DNA of 64,000 bases from Vibrio sp. JC009 (GTDB lineage: Bacteria > Pseudomonadota > Gammaproteobacteria > Enterobacterales > Vibrionaceae). A program made the translations under genes and the position numbers. The notes beneath the pieces were generated by a model. It was not told the origin of the DNA, did no database searches, and saw nothing but the letters and a program-made list of their open reading frames with translations. How positions within the stretch are numbered: the first letter of the stretch is position 1; every line of letters begins with the position of its first letter. Shown one piece after another: positions 18,207 to 28,490 of this stretch. The stretch is from contig NZ_CP092106.1 in NCBI RefSeq assembly GCF_029016485.1, forward strand, positions 930,001-994,000. The letters are read 5' to 3'.

Positions 18207-19592
18207 TTATTTAAGAATCCTTGCCTTAAATTTACGCCCTTTAAGCTTTCCGTGTTCAAGCTTACTTAGTGCTTTTTTAGCAACGGATTTATCCACTGCC
18301 ACATAGGAACGCATGGCAAACAGGTTAATTTTGCCGACTTTTTTACCATCAATGCCTTTATCACCGGTAAGAGCGCCCAGAATATCGCCGGCACGGACTT
18401 TCTGTTTTTTACCGCCGGCGATTTCAATGGTTCTCATCTGAGCTTCGAAAGCCGGTTTTGAAAGTACTTCATCGCCCGGAAGAGGAACCGGCTCGATTGG
18501 AGCATCCAGCATTTCATCAATCATCATCACCCGGTGCATCTCTTTTTCGCTGAACAGACTACATGCAACACCTTTGCTACCTGCACGTCCGGTACGGCCG
18601 ATGCGGTGAACATGCACTTCAGGATCACGGGAAATCTGATAGTTAATGACCATATCCAGGTTGTCTACATCCAGGCCTCTTGCCGCCACATCGGTAGCAA
18701 TCAGTATAGAAATACTTTTGTTGGCAAACATAGTCAGTGACTGATCTCTGTCTCTCTGCTCCAGATCGCCATGCAGATCGATAACATCAAAGCCGGAATG
18801 ATAAAGCTCGTCTGCAACCTCCTGAACTTCGCGCTTGGTATTACAGAAGATAACCGTCGACTCTGCCTGATAATGTAACAACAGTTTTTTCACTGCCTGC
18901 AAGCGTTCGTCGTTGTCTTCAACTTTGAAAAACTGCTGCTTGATGCTGGTTTCGCTGTGGGTGGATTCCACCTTTACGCGCTGCGGTGCAATCATAATCC
19001 GCTTGGCAATATTCTCAATTTGCTCCGGGAAGGTGGCGCTGAACAACAGGGTTTGTCTTTGGACCGGAGCCTGTTCAATAATGGCGTCCAGCGCTTCCTG
19101 AAAGCCCATCTCCAGCATCTTATCAGCTTCATCCAGAACCAGCGTATTCAGCTCGGAAAGGTCGATTCTGCCTTTATCGAGGTGGTCAAGAATACGGCCC
19201 GGCGTTCCCACCAGAATATGAGCACCGTGCTCAAGTGAGCCAATCTGAGGTCCCATCGGCATGCCGCCGCACAGAGTCAGTACCTTGATATTGTGGATAG
19301 TACGCGCCAGGCGACGGATCTCTTTTGCAACCTGATCGGCCAGTTCGCGGGTAGGGCATAACACCAGTGACTGCACCCGGAATCGTTTCACGTTCAGGTT
19401 GGTCAGAAGGCCAAGCCCAAACGCCGCAGTCTTCCCTGAGCCGGTTTTACCCTGTCCGATAACATCTTTACCTGCCAGCATTAGTGGTAGTGACTGAGCC
19501 TGAATCGGGGTCATTGCGGTATAACCCATAGAATCAAGGTTCTGCAGTAATGCCTGCGAAAGTGGGAGTTGAGAAAAAGGAGTTGTGCTCAA
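18207..19592 (-). CDS. dbpA: ATP-dependent RNA helicase DbpA
   Basis: A 461-residue DEAD-box helicase that acts in 50S subunit assembly at 23S rRNA hairpin 92. Motifs are Q (GYTAMTPIQAQSLPLML), Walker A (GQGKTGSGKTAAF), DEAD (LVLDEADKML), SAT (LLFSATFP) and the HRIGRTGRAG motif VI. The C-terminal RRM-like domain (KVRAGDILGALTGDKGIDGKKVGKINLFAMRSYVAV) is DbpA-specific. I prefer the TTG start at 19592 because AAGGA sits 8 bp upstream and the product aligns with the E. coli start; the ATG at 19631 adds 13 residues and lacks a ribosome site. Confidence 0.93.
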   Translation of the reverse strand: MSTTPFSQLPLSQALLQNLDSMGYTAMTPIQAQSLPLMLAGKDVIGQGKTGSGKTAAFGLGLLTNLNVKRFRVQSLVLCPTRELADQVAKEIRRLARTIHNIKVLTLCGGMPMGPQIGSLEHGAHILVGTPGRILDHLDKGRIDLSELNTLVLDEADKMLEMGFQEALDAIIEQAPVQRQTLLFSATFPEQIENIAKRIMIAPQRVKVESTHSETSIKQQFFKVEDNDERLQAVKKLLLHYQAESTVIFCNTKREVQEVADELYHSGFDVIDLHGDLEQRDRDQSLTMFANKSISILIATDVAARGLDVDNLDMVINYQISRDPEVHVHRIGRTGRAGSKGVACSLFSEKEMHRVMMIDEMLDAPIEPVPLPGDEVLSKPAFEAQMRTIEIAGGKKQKVRAGDILGALTGDKGIDGKKVGKINLFAMRSYVAVDKSVAKKALSKLEHGKLKGRKFKARILK

Positions 19593-19688
19593 GGGATATT
19601 CCTTAATTAAGTGGAGTTTGGTATCAGCCATAAAATTACGGGTGCAAGATAGCCTTTTAGCGGAGGGAGCACAATGAGTTTTCTATAA

Positions 19689-22148
19689 CTAACTTAAATA
19701 CTGGCTGGAAAAGTCACCGGTTGAGATTGCTGGCGACCAGAAATACCCCTGGCCTACGGTACCATTTAGCTTCCTGACTATATCCAGCTCTTCCTGCGTT
19801 TCAATGCCCTCAATAACTGTTCTGGCATCAAAGGCATCGGCCATACTTAAGAGGGTTTTTACTATGGTCTGGTTTGCCGTATTGTTCTGAATGTCCGGGA
19901 TAAACACTCTGTCAATTTTGACTTCATCGATATTTAACTGACTCAGGTAGGCGGTAGAGGAGTATCCGGTACCAAAATCATCGATGGAAATGGCAAAGCC
20001 TAACTCTTTTATCGCGCTGATGTTTTTAGCAAAATCATCAGAGCTGTCCAGCTCCTGAGACTCAGTGATTTCCAGGGTGACTTTACTCGTATCAACGGAA
20101 TACCGGGCACTGGTTTCCTGCAAAAATTCAATAAAGTCCTTCTCCTGCAGATCGAGCACTGAAATATTGATAGAGATATTGATTGTGACCTTTGATTGCT
20201 CAAGCCATGAAAATACTTTTTCAAAGGCAATACAGGTCAGGCTGTTTATCAGTCCACTCTGCTCAGCGATAGGGATAAATTCTCCGGGAGGAATCATGCC
20301 CATCACAGGATGAGTCCAACGCATCAGGGCTTCACCGCCAACGACTTTACCGGTTGTAAGATCAACCTGAGGCTGAATATAAATATCCAGCTGCCGCCGG
20401 GCTATGGCGAGTTTTAGCTCATGCAAAATCTTGACATGCGCCTCTGCTTCCTCAGTCATCTGCTCATGAAATGGCAGCCATTTTAAATTTCTCTTTTGTG
20501 CTTCCAGCAGAGCCATATAAGCCTTCTGGTGCAGATCAGAAATCTCTTCCTCTTCAGACTGAACACTGGCACTTGCTGCTCTAAGATGCAAATCTGAAAA
20601 ATATAAGCTGCCGGCTAACTGGTTTTGCCAGATACCGGACAGCACTTCTACCTGCTTCTCAGTGGCCAAATCATCACTGACAAACACTAAAGTTTGTTGA
20701 GGGGACAGGCTTACGCCAAAGTATTTTTTATCCAGAGTCAGATCAATCTGCCAGCTTAGCTCAGAAACCTGACAGGCGATTTTTTCCAGTAAAGTTCTGG
20801 CTTCAGAAGCAACGGACTCTGCTCCCATGGTACTTATCAAATGGTCCATACCTTCCAGATGAACCAGAACCAGTTTTATGCGCCTGATATCAAGCCCGCG
20901 CTCGGCGAGCTGGTCTTTAAGGACATATTGATAAAAAATCTGATTCGGCATGTTCAGAGTATGATCGATCAAACGATGCTGCTCTTCCTGCTGCTCCTGA
21001 TACTGCAGGCGTTTTGCAAGACTCACTGACAACAGATAGAGCTCAGCAAGGATGCCAATCATAAAGCTGTGCATAGTGATGATATTTTGCGGCAGGATAT
21101 TGCTGTAAGTAAGGAATCCGCAAATTGCACCAACCCATGTGCAGACCCATGAAAGCAGGTAAAAAGAGGCTGGCGAGTACTGTTTCCTCAGTGCGATAAT
21201 CGCGGTTCCAATACAGACATAACATACAATTACGATAAGCACTGAAGTGACGTACATACGTTGTAATTCAGTCAGCTGGAAACTGATAAGCAGTAATACA
21301 GCCAAAATCCAGCCGCTTTTTTCTATTATCCGGCCGGTTTTTGGGCGGAATTTTTTAATATCAAGGAAATGGTGCCCGAACATCAGAGCGCACCATAGTG
21401 ACATCAGATGTAATACGCCAATATGACTGCCCAGCCACCGGCAAAGAGCATCGGGAAAGATTAAGTAGCCGAACCCAAATAACGGGGCGAAGGTAAGGAA
21501 GATAAATAACTGAAAAAGCAGATACCAGCCGTATTGCGACCTTTGTCTGTTTAAAGCGTAAATAAAGCCGTTATAAGCCGCGAGCGCAAGAATGACACCG
21601 ACAGCGCCTCCCCAGAAAAACAGGGTAATTACCTGATGATTATTGAGGGATTGGTCATCCATCAGGCTTAGTGGCATGATGGCCGGGCCGTCACTCTCTT
21701 TGCGGATTAACAAAGTGAGCTTATCGCCCACTTTCACAGGGAACTTAAATACCACACCCTGATAGACATCATTACTCGCCGGGCGGTCTTTGATGCCCAG
21801 TTGCGCGGTTTGCAGCAATTTCCCCTGCTGAAAGAGATAGATGTCGAAGTGCTGTAATATCTGGCTTTGAGAGAGAAGGGCCAGATTTTTGGGTTGGCTG
21901 AGCCCGGAGGCTGAAAGCTCGATTTTATACCAGTAGCTGCTTGTATTGGGTGACAGAGACTCCTGATACCGCACTGGATTAAAATCTGCAAATTTAAGCA
22001 TATATTCAGCGCCACTGGCCTTAGTATCAATGGCTGTAGCTATCGGCGTGGTCAGATCAAGCCGCTTGAACTGATCATCAATGATCAGCTCTGCAGCAAA
22101 AAGCGACTGACTTAAAAGCAGCAGACATATCCAAAGAGATCTGGTCAT
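19689..22148 (-). CDS. 7TM-DISM sensor with degenerate GGDEF and EAL phosphodiesterase domain
   Basis: An 819-residue membrane protein. It has a signal peptide (residues 1-18), a periplasmic 7TMR-DISM extracellular domain (to about 170), seven membrane segments (about 175-370), a coiled linker, a GGDEF-like domain without its signature (about 400-540) and an EAL domain (about 560-815). The EAL domain keeps GGEALMRW, the EITES Glu and DDFGTGYSS, so cyclic di-GMP hydrolysis to pGpG is expected. The loss of GGDEF residues suggests a purely regulatory role for that part. The sensed ligand is unknown. Confidence 0.88.
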   Translation of the reverse strand: MTRSLWICLLLLSQSLFAAELIIDDQFKRLDLTTPIATAIDTKASGAEYMLKFADFNPVRYQESLSPNTSSYWYKIELSASGLSQPKNLALLSQSQILQHFDIYLFQQGKLLQTAQLGIKDRPASNDVYQGVVFKFPVKVGDKLTLLIRKESDGPAIMPLSLMDDQSLNNHQVITLFFWGGAVGVILALAAYNGFIYALNRQRSQYGWYLLFQLFIFLTFAPLFGFGYLIFPDALCRWLGSHIGVLHLMSLWCALMFGHHFLDIKKFRPKTGRIIEKSGWILAVLLLISFQLTELQRMYVTSVLIVIVCYVCIGTAIIALRKQYSPASFYLLSWVCTWVGAICGFLTYSNILPQNIITMHSFMIGILAELYLLSVSLAKRLQYQEQQEEQHRLIDHTLNMPNQIFYQYVLKDQLAERGLDIRRIKLVLVHLEGMDHLISTMGAESVASEARTLLEKIACQVSELSWQIDLTLDKKYFGVSLSPQQTLVFVSDDLATEKQVEVLSGIWQNQLAGSLYFSDLHLRAASASVQSEEEEISDLHQKAYMALLEAQKRNLKWLPFHEQMTEEAEAHVKILHELKLAIARRQLDIYIQPQVDLTTGKVVGGEALMRWTHPVMGMIPPGEFIPIAEQSGLINSLTCIAFEKVFSWLEQSKVTINISINISVLDLQEKDFIEFLQETSARYSVDTSKVTLEITESQELDSSDDFAKNISAIKELGFAISIDDFGTGYSSTAYLSQLNIDEVKIDRVFIPDIQNNTANQTIVKTLLSMADAFDARTVIEGIETQEELDIVRKLNGTVGQGYFWSPAISTGDFSSQYLS

Positions 22149-22402
22149 AAATAGCCTGTAACCTCCCTGAACTGAGTTGCTTAGCTATCAACGAATAAGC
22201 GTCTGGTATCTGTTTATTAATTATTTCCTTATCTAAATAAAGAATACGTGACTATAACCGTATTTCCAATATAAATAGAGTATGTGCTCATAAAGTGCCT
22301 TGAGATGGAGTGTAAGCAAATCGACAACATACTTTCATATATTTCCAATCGCCACTGAATCGAATAAGCAGTAAAATGGCTGAAACTATTTGATTTTCTT
22401 GC

Positions 22403-22615
22403 TTGATTTTTGAGCAATTTAAGAACATAGAAGAAAAACTATGGACCATTCAGTACATAACAAACTTGTCTCAGTTATCTGGTCAATCAGAGGCAATTAA
22501 AATCGATGGAGCTGTAGACGTTTTGCAGCAACAAATTGAAAAGCTCAAGGAATACAAAACCACCCTTATCAACAGCGCAGTAACAGGAAAAATCAAAGTA
22601 ACAGATTTTTGTTGA
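22403..22615 (+). pseudogene. Remnant of a type I restriction specificity subunit (HsdS C-terminus)
   Basis: The last about 40 residues (IKIDGAVDVLQQQIEKLKEYKTTLINSAVTGKIKV) are the distal coiled coil and terminal tail seen at the C-terminus of HsdS proteins. No target-recognition domains, hsdM or hsdR lie upstream, where 22149-22402 is empty AT-rich DNA after the convergent EAL gene. It therefore reads as the scar of a lost type I restriction system. Translation of this piece is unlikely. Confidence 0.72.
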
Positions 22616-22786
22616 TGGTTTGTTGATTGAGAGAAGTTAAACACTATATAAAGTGCATTGGATAATGGCTATCTTATTGTTTTGTATGGATTGGTTTTGT
22701 TTTCGTTTTGTTGATTGCTTATTGATAGAAAACGATTTTTTGTAAGAAGTAAAATTAAGATATAACTGAGTTGGATAGGTAACGGT

Positions 22787-23488
22787 ATGCCATTGAAAAA
22801 AATATTTTGTGATGAAAGTTGCCATCTGCAGAAGGACGGTGCCGATGTGATGGTGCTCGGCGCTATATGTTGTGATGCAGATAAGGCGCAGGCCGTTACC
22901 CGCCACATTAAATGGTTAAGGTATGAGCATAACTATCAAAACGAGCTCAAATGGACCAAGTTGGTAAGAAAGCAGTTCCCGTTTTATAAGGCTTTGATAG
23001 ATCTAATGTTGGATGATCCGGAGATCTGCTTTAAGGCTACTGTCGTTCAGCACAAAGAAAGGCTCGATCATGCGTTTTTTAATGAAGGGTCGCATAACAC
23101 TTTTTACTACAAGATGTTTTATTACACGTTGCGCGACTTTCTTTGCCAAAGAGATCAATATCGGATCTATCTTGACTACATGGATACATTGGGTGGAGCA
23201 AAAACCGCGAAGCTTTGTGATGTGCTTCATTCCGAAGGGCGGCAGGAAATTGATATTCACGCATATATTGTTCAAAGCTATGAGTCTCAGTTAATACAGC
23301 TATGTGATTTGATAATTGGTGCTGTGGCCTACCGGAATCGGAATGACATTGAGAAAACTAGTGTAATAAAGAACCAGCTCGTTGAATATATTGAGTATAA
23401 GTTAGGTCATGGTTTGGACTATGGTACGCCCCCATGGGAAACAAACTTTAATATATTCCGGTTCTTACCAAACTGGCAACGGGGGTGA
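22787..23488 (+). CDS. DUF3800 protein
   Basis: A 233-residue soluble protein. KKIFCDESCHL at the start, YRIYLDYMDT in the middle and the C-terminal LIQLCDLIIGAVAYRNR are the DUF3800 signature, whose acidic residues suggest an RNase H-like nuclease fold. Such genes are common in mobile and defence regions, but their role is mostly unknown. It is followed after 3 bp by the next gene, with the ribosome site overlapping its stop, so the two form a coupled pair. AT-rich composition and the hsdS remnant upstream point to horizontal acquisition. Confidence 0.8.
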   Translation: MPLKKIFCDESCHLQKDGADVMVLGAICCDADKAQAVTRHIKWLRYEHNYQNELKWTKLVRKQFPFYKALIDLMLDDPEICFKATVVQHKERLDHAFFNEGSHNTFYYKMFYYTLRDFLCQRDQYRIYLDYMDTLGGAKTAKLCDVLHSEGRQEIDIHAYIVQSYESQLIQLCDLIIGAVAYRNRNDIEKTSVIKNQLVEYIEYKLGHGLDYGTPPWETNFNIFRFLPNWQRG

Positions 23489-23491
23489 AGC

Positions 23492-24034
23492 ATGCTTAAA
23501 GCACCACTTGAGTTGCCAGAAAAGACTGAGACAGAGATATTCGATTTTTTGTACTCCATTTTTCATAAAGACTTTGTTCAAAACGAAGCCTATTTGGCTG
23601 AATCAATCTATGTTGATCCGCATGGACAAGGTATGAGGGAGGGCAAAGAGGAGGTTTTCTGGCATATAACAACTCGAGATAAAACAAAGCGAATTAAGAA
23701 AGAAGGTAAGTTTGTAACTGTAAAAACTCGACTTTTAGATCCCGACCGCGCCTCAAGAATTCATTGGGTAAAGCCTATCCTGCAAAATCATGATCATGGT
23801 GATATTAAGCTGTTTTATCGCAAGGAAACAAAGGGCAAGAAGCCCATACGGCTTTATTTGTGGGCTCATAATTCTGACTTTGTTGTTATTGTGCAGAAGT
23901 TAGGGAAATCTACCTCGTTTTTGGTCACGAGCTTTTACATTACGGAGACGTATAAACGCGATAGCTATCAGAAGTGGTATTCAGACTATGTTGATTGTAA
24001 ACGAGCTGAGCTTGAAGGGTGTGAGTGGTTTTAA
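23492..24034 (+). CDS. Putative BECR-fold (EndoU/ColicinE5/RelE-like) nuclease, partner of the DUF3800 gene
   Basis: A 180-residue soluble protein. The C-terminal pattern FVVIVQKLGKSTSFLVTSFYITETYKRDSYQKWYSDY resembles phage Barnase-EndoU-ColicinE5/D-RelE-like nucleases, where a strand ending in LVTxY is followed by basic residues. HWVKPILQNH before it could supply catalytic His. This assignment is by pattern only. Pairing with DUF3800 and the restriction remnant suggests a defence or toxin module, but neither immunity nor toxicity can be read from sequence. Confidence 0.5.
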   Translation: MLKAPLELPEKTETEIFDFLYSIFHKDFVQNEAYLAESIYVDPHGQGMREGKEEVFWHITTRDKTKRIKKEGKFVTVKTRLLDPDRASRIHWVKPILQNHDHGDIKLFYRKETKGKKPIRLYLWAHNSDFVVIVQKLGKSTSFLVTSFYITETYKRDSYQKWYSDYVDCKRAELEGCEWF

Positions 24035-24401
24035 CTGTAGATAATGAGAAATGGTCGCCTATTATGGACCGGGCGATTAGCGGTCACCTCTTCCTACTCA
24101 ATGGTAGGTGAGCAAGTGAAGTATGGGTAAATACCGTATTTTTATCAAGAAAATTTTTGAGTAACGCCAAGTATTTTTGAATTACATTCAAGTTATTATA
24201 AGAAAAACAATTATATGACAAGTGATTACCAGGTACGTCAGATGGTTAGCAAAACGAATGAGCAAGCCTGTTGGTAGCATCCGCTTTTAGAACTGTCTTG
24301 CTGAAAAGCTCCTCCAAAACTATTATTAACTTAATGAATTCTAACCACTTTATTTTTGTTCATTGAGGTGTTAATTTAGTGGTTTTTATGAGGTTAACAT
24401 C
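24035..24401. other. Gene-free AT-rich spacer
   Basis: No reading frame is convincing here. A hairpin TCACCT/AGGTGA (about 24085-24112) follows the previous gene and may end its transcript; the rest is AT-rich leader of the phosphatase gene. Confidence 0.4.
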
Positions 24402-24878
24402 ATGAAAAATAAAGATAAAACTAAAATCTTGATAGTTTGCATGGGCAATATCTGCCGCTCTCCAACCGGTGAAGCGGTTTTAAAAGCGACCGCTGAAAGG
24501 TTAAATATTCCGGTGGAAGTGGATTCGGCGGGAACCATCAGCTTTCATGCAGGGAGCGAACCTGACTACAGAGCAAGAACGGCTGGTGAGAAGCGGGGTT
24601 ACTCCTTTAAGGGAATGGAAGCCAGACAGGTCATTGAAGAGGACTTTGAATATTACGATCTTATCCTCGCGGCAGACAGAGATAATATGGGTGATCTGCT
24701 TTCAATGTGTCCGGTGGATCATGTGCATAAGATAAAGCTGTTTCTTGGTCATTATCACCCTGAATACGATGAGATCCCGGATCCATATTATGGCGGGGAC
24801 GATGGTTTTGAGCTGGTTCTGGATTTGATTGAAGAGGCCAGTGAGACTTTGCTCAGAAAGATACAGTACGATAAATAA
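24402..24878 (+). CDS. Low-molecular-weight protein tyrosine phosphatase
   Basis: A 158-residue cytosolic phosphatase. The P-loop CMGNICRS (C13, R19) near the N-terminus is the CX5R(S/T) signature, and the general acid Asp lies in EIPDPYY (D127). Length is normal for the family. Close relatives (Wzb, Etp) dephosphorylate tyrosine kinases of capsule export, but no kinase or polysaccharide gene is adjacent, so the substrate is unknown. Confidence 0.9.
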   Translation: MKNKDKTKILIVCMGNICRSPTGEAVLKATAERLNIPVEVDSAGTISFHAGSEPDYRARTAGEKRGYSFKGMEARQVIEEDFEYYDLILAADRDNMGDLLSMCPVDHVHKIKLFLGHYHPEYDEIPDPYYGGDDGFELVLDLIEEASETLLRKIQYDK

Positions 24879-24880
24879 AA

Positions 24881-24910
24881 GAAAGCCCTGCAAACATTTG
24901 CAGGGCTTTC
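24881..24910. terminator. Bidirectional terminator between the phosphatase and sulP genes
   Basis: GAAAGCCCTGCAAA (24881-24894), loop CA, TTTGCAGGGCTTTC (24897-24910): a perfect 14-bp stem with A/T-rich flanks, placed between convergent genes. Confidence 0.92.
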
Positions 24911-24926
24911 TCTTTGAGTAGGTTTA

Positions 24927-26486
24927 TTAACCCGCCAGAACGTCCGTTGCTACCTTGTAGCTAGGGTCATCTTTTACGTTAATCTCAACCAGACTTCCCG
25001 CTTTTTCAAGCAGGTTACGGCAATCCGGGCTAAGGTGACGCAGGTGAAGCGTTTTGCCCTGAGCGGTATAGCGCTCAGCCAGAGTTTCAATCGCTTCAAT
25101 GGCAGAGTGGTCTGCAACGCGTGAGTTAGCAAAATCCACGACAACGGTTTCCGGGTCGTTCTGAGCATTGAACAGCTCAAGGAAGTTAGCAGCAGATCCG
25201 AAGAATACTGGGCCATTTACCTTGTACTCTTTGGTGCCATCTTCAGTGATCTTACTGCTGGCGTAGATGTGCTTAGCGTGCTGCCATGCAAACATAAGAG
25301 CAGATGCGATAACACCAACCACAACCGCAACCGCAAGGTCAGTCATAACTGTAACCACAGTTACCAGAACGATTACGAAGAAGTCCTGTTTTGGTACTTT
25401 ACGGGCCAGCTTGAAGGTTGCCCATTCGAAGGTGCCGATAACTACCATAAACATAACGCCAACCAGCGCTGCCAGCGGAATCATTTCAATCAGGCTTGAT
25501 GCAAACAGGATAAAGCAAAGCAGAGCCAGCGCAGCAACGATACCGGAAAGGCGACCACGGCCACCAGAGTTTACGTTGATCATTGACTGACCGATCATCG
25601 CACAACCACCCATTGCCCCGAATACAGAACAGGTCAGGTTAGCAAAGCCCTGGCCCACACATTCGCGGTTTGCCTGACCACGGGTGTTGGTCATTTCGTC
25701 GATAACTGTCAGTGTCAGCAGAGACTCAATCAGGCCAACAGCAGCAAGAATAACAGCGTACGGCAGAATAATGCTCAGAGTCTCGAAGTTAAACGGCACC
25801 TGAGGCGTTGAAAACGTTGGCAGTGTACCGGCCAGAGTTGCAGCCTCATCACCGGACATGGTGCGAAGGAAATCAACAACGGTGCGGGTTTCCAGACCAA
25901 GAAGTTGCACAACAAGCGTGATAAACACAATTGCCGCCAGAGATGAAGGGATGGCAGTTGTAAACTTAGGCAGGAAGTGAATGATTGCCATGGTCACAAG
26001 AACCAGGCCAAGCATCAGAGCCATTTGATCGGCAGGCAGCCATGTCAGTGCACCACTGATATCCGGCGCTTTAAACTGGCCCAACTGTGCCAGGAAGATA
26101 ACGATCGCCAGACCGTTTACAAAGCCGATCATTACAGGGTGCGGCACCATGCGGATAAATTTACCCAGCTTAAAGATACCGGCACAAACCTGCAGAGCAC
26201 CTGCAAGCAGGATGGCAGCAAACAGATACTGAACACCGTGCTCAAGTACCAGGCTTACCATAACAACCGCCATTGCACCTGTAGCACCAGAGATCATACC
26301 CGGGCGACCACCAAAGATAGAAGTAACAAGGCCGACGATAAATGCGGCGTACAGACCAACCATAGGGTCAACACCCGCAACAAAGGCGAATGCAACAGCT
26401 TCTGGTACCAGTGCCAGGGCAACGGTTAAACCAGACAAAATATCATTCTTAGCGGAATGATTTGAAAATTTAGGAAATTCGAACAT
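24927..26486 (-). CDS. SulP family inorganic anion transporter
   Basis: A 519-residue inner-membrane protein with 10-12 membrane segments followed by a cytosolic STAS domain (about 400-510, with [26 protein letters not shown]). The SulP signature near the N-terminus is [33 protein letters not shown]. Transported anions in the family include sulfate, bicarbonate and dicarboxylates. No neighbour decides between them, although marine relatives are often bicarbonate/Na+ symporters. Confidence 0.88.
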   Translation of the reverse strand: MFEFPKFSNHSAKNDILSGLTVALALVPEAVAFAFVAGVDPMVGLYAAFIVGLVTSIFGGRPGMISGATGAMAVVMVSLVLEHGVQYLFAAILLAGALQVCAGIFKLGKFIRMVPHPVMIGFVNGLAIVIFLAQLGQFKAPDISGALTWLPADQMALMLGLVLVTMAIIHFLPKFTTAIPSSLAAIVFITLVVQLLGLETRTVVDFLRTMSGDEAATLAGTLPTFSTPQVPFNFETLSIILPYAVILAAVGLIESLLTLTVIDEMTNTRGQANRECVGQGFANLTCSVFGAMGGCAMIGQSMINVNSGGRGRLSGIVAALALLCFILFASSLIEMIPLAALVGVMFMVVIGTFEWATFKLARKVPKQDFFVIVLVTVVTVMTDLAVAVVVGVIASALMFAWQHAKHIYASSKITEDGTKEYKVNGPVFFGSAANFLELFNAQNDPETVVVDFANSRVADHSAIEAIETLAERYTAQGKTLHLRHLSPDCRNLLEKAGSLVEINVKDDPSYKVATDVLAG

Positions 26487-26670
26487 TAGGATCCAGTTTT
26501 ATAGCTAATAGTTTGATGCCAACCAAATTTGCTGTTCGAGCCAAGAATGAGCGTTAAAGTGAGGCTGGAAACAAATGTGATCGGGTACTCAGTAACGCTG
26601 CGCATCCTACAGAAAAGTGTGATGAAGTTCAATGTCGGCAGATTTTATTTCGAGCGTAAAATAAACAATT

Positions 26671-27435
26671 TTAGCTGAGTATGACCGGGTGGTCTTTTTC
26701 CGGGTGGTTGATAACTTTTACCGGCCAGTTATAGACTTCCAGAATCTTCTCTTCCGTCAGGGTTTCCCATGGAGAGCCGTCCGCCACAAGTTTGCCCTGA
26801 TCAAGAATCATTACCCGGTCTGCATATTTTGCTGCCAGATTGAGATCATGGATGACCGCAACGACAGAAGCGCCTTCTTTTGTCAGTGACTTAGCCTGTT
26901 GCAGGGTCTTATGCTGATGTGACAAATCAAGCGCTGAAGTTGGCTCATCCAGCAATACTATTTTCTGGTTGCCGCTCTGTTCAAGCTGAGTCAGTATTCT
27001 TGCCAGGTGTACCCTTTGTTTTTCACCTCCCGACAGGCTGGGATAAAGTCTGTCAGACAGGTGGCTGATATCGCTGGCCTGCATATATTTGTCAGCAATA
27101 CTACGGATTTGGTTTTGACTGGCTTTAAGAGTCATAGCTCCCAGCTCCACCACTTCACGAACGGTGAAATTAAAGCTCAGAGAGCTGGATTGCGGTAGCA
27201 CGCCCAGGTGTCTGGCGATGTGCTCAGGTTTCCAGTCTGAAGCAGGGATATCAAAATAATGGATTTCACCGTTACAAGCCCACTCGCGGGTGATCATCTT
27301 AAGCAGGCTGCTTTTACCCGCTCCGTTTGGGCCAAGAAGAATGGTCAGCTCAGCCGGGCGGAAGGTAACACTAATATTGTCGAGAATCGATTTGCCGCTG
27401 AGTTTCAGACTGATATTTTTAAGGGAAACCGACAT
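26671..27435 (-). CDS. hutD: Heme ABC transporter ATP-binding protein
   Basis: A 254-residue ATPase of heme import (HutD/HmuV type). Walker A is GPNGAGKSS, the signature is LSGGEKQRVHLARIL and Walker B is IVLLDEPTSALD. It energises the permease encoded directly upstream, with which it shares one base, so the pair is translationally coupled. The end at 26671 is followed by AT-rich spacer with no clear terminator. Confidence 0.88.
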   Translation of the reverse strand: MSVSLKNISLKLSGKSILDNISVTFRPAELTILLGPNGAGKSSLLKMITREWACNGEIHYFDIPASDWKPEHIARHLGVLPQSSSLSFNFTVREVVELGAMTLKASQNQIRSIADKYMQASDISHLSDRLYPSLSGGEKQRVHLARILTQLEQSGNQKIVLLDEPTSALDLSHQHKTLQQAKSLTKEGASVVAVIHDLNLAAKYADRVMILDQGKLVADGSPWETLTEEKILEVYNWPVKVINHPEKDHPVILS

Positions 27436-28490
27436 TACAATTTTCCTCTCTGTTTAACCAGTAACCACAAGAAAAATGGAGAACCTATCAAGGCGGTAAT
27501 GATACCCACCGGCATATCCATTGGGGCGACTATGGTACGGGCAACCATATCTGCAACCAGTAAAAGCAGTGCGCCAATGATCATTGAAACCGGCAATAAT
27601 GTTCTGTGGTTCGGACCGGACAGCATTCTTCCCAGATGCGGAACTACCAGTCCGATAAAGCCGATGATACCGGAGAGCGATACGGTGATACCCACTCCGG
27701 CCGCTGTAAGCAGAATTAAGCGGCGTTTGAGTGAATGAACATCAATGCCCATATGTCTGGCTTCCGGTTCGCCCAGCAGCAGGGCGTTAAGCTTATTTGC
27801 ATCTCTGATAAACAGCATAAATAAAATCGCCAGACACACAAATGCAAGCGCTATCCCTTTCCAGTTGCTTCCGGCCAGCGAGCCCATTGTCCAGAGTGAA
27901 AGGTCGCGCAGCGCCTGATCATCAGCAAAATAGTTCATCATGCCGAGACCGGCTCCGGCTAGAGCGCCAACTGCGATACCCGCAAGCAGCATCATAGAAA
28001 CCGAGGTGCCCGAGTTGCTTGTACCTAGCCTGTATACAAGGGCACTGGCGAGTGTCCCCCCCAGAAAAGCAAATACCGGTACGGTGCCAAAGAGCAAAAG
28101 CGTTGGATACTGCTGAGCAAGGCCGCCAAAAAGTACGATGGCCACAGCGGCTCCCAGTGATGCACCGGCGGAGACGCCGATAATTCCCGGATCCGCCAGC
28201 GGATTACGAAACAGGCCTTGCATCACTGTTCCGCAGATAGCCAGAATTGCCCCAATGGCGACAGCAAGAAGAGTACGGGGCAGCCTTACCTGTTGAATAA
28301 TAAGTTCAATATGAGGTGCCAGCGCTTTATCGGAGAAGAAGATATCCGGTATGATGGCCAGAAAGCTGTCAGAAAAAGAGATGTCCATCGGGCCTATTGT
28401 CACGGAAGCAACAATAGCGATATAGAGTAAAAATAAACCGGCCGGAATGAGTAGCCTGATGGATGCTCTGCCACTTGTTTTCATATTCAT
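27435..28490 (-). CDS. hutC: Heme ABC transporter permease
   Basis: A 351-residue FecCD-family permease with about ten membrane segments. RLPRTLLAVAIGAILAICGTVMQGLFRNPLADPGIIGVSAGASLGA and GIIGFIGLVVPHLGRMLSGPNHR are the family hallmarks. With HutD it should move heme from a periplasmic binding protein into the cytoplasm. In other vibrios hutB precedes hutC; here upstream is a 250-bp spacer and then a divergent SemiSWEET gene, so the binding protein must be encoded elsewhere. I saw no convincing Fur box. Confidence 0.87.
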   Translation of the reverse strand: MNMKTSGRASIRLLIPAGLFLLYIAIVASVTIGPMDISFSDSFLAIIPDIFFSDKALAPHIELIIQQVRLPRTLLAVAIGAILAICGTVMQGLFRNPLADPGIIGVSAGASLGAAVAIVLFGGLAQQYPTLLLFGTVPVFAFLGGTLASALVYRLGTSNSGTSVSMMLLAGIAVGALAGAGLGMMNYFADDQALRDLSLWTMGSLAGSNWKGIALAFVCLAILFMLFIRDANKLNALLLGEPEARHMGIDVHSLKRRLILLTAAGVGITVSLSGIIGFIGLVVPHLGRMLSGPNHRTLLPVSMIIGALLLLVADMVARTIVAPMDMPVGIITALIGSPFFLWLLVKQRGKL

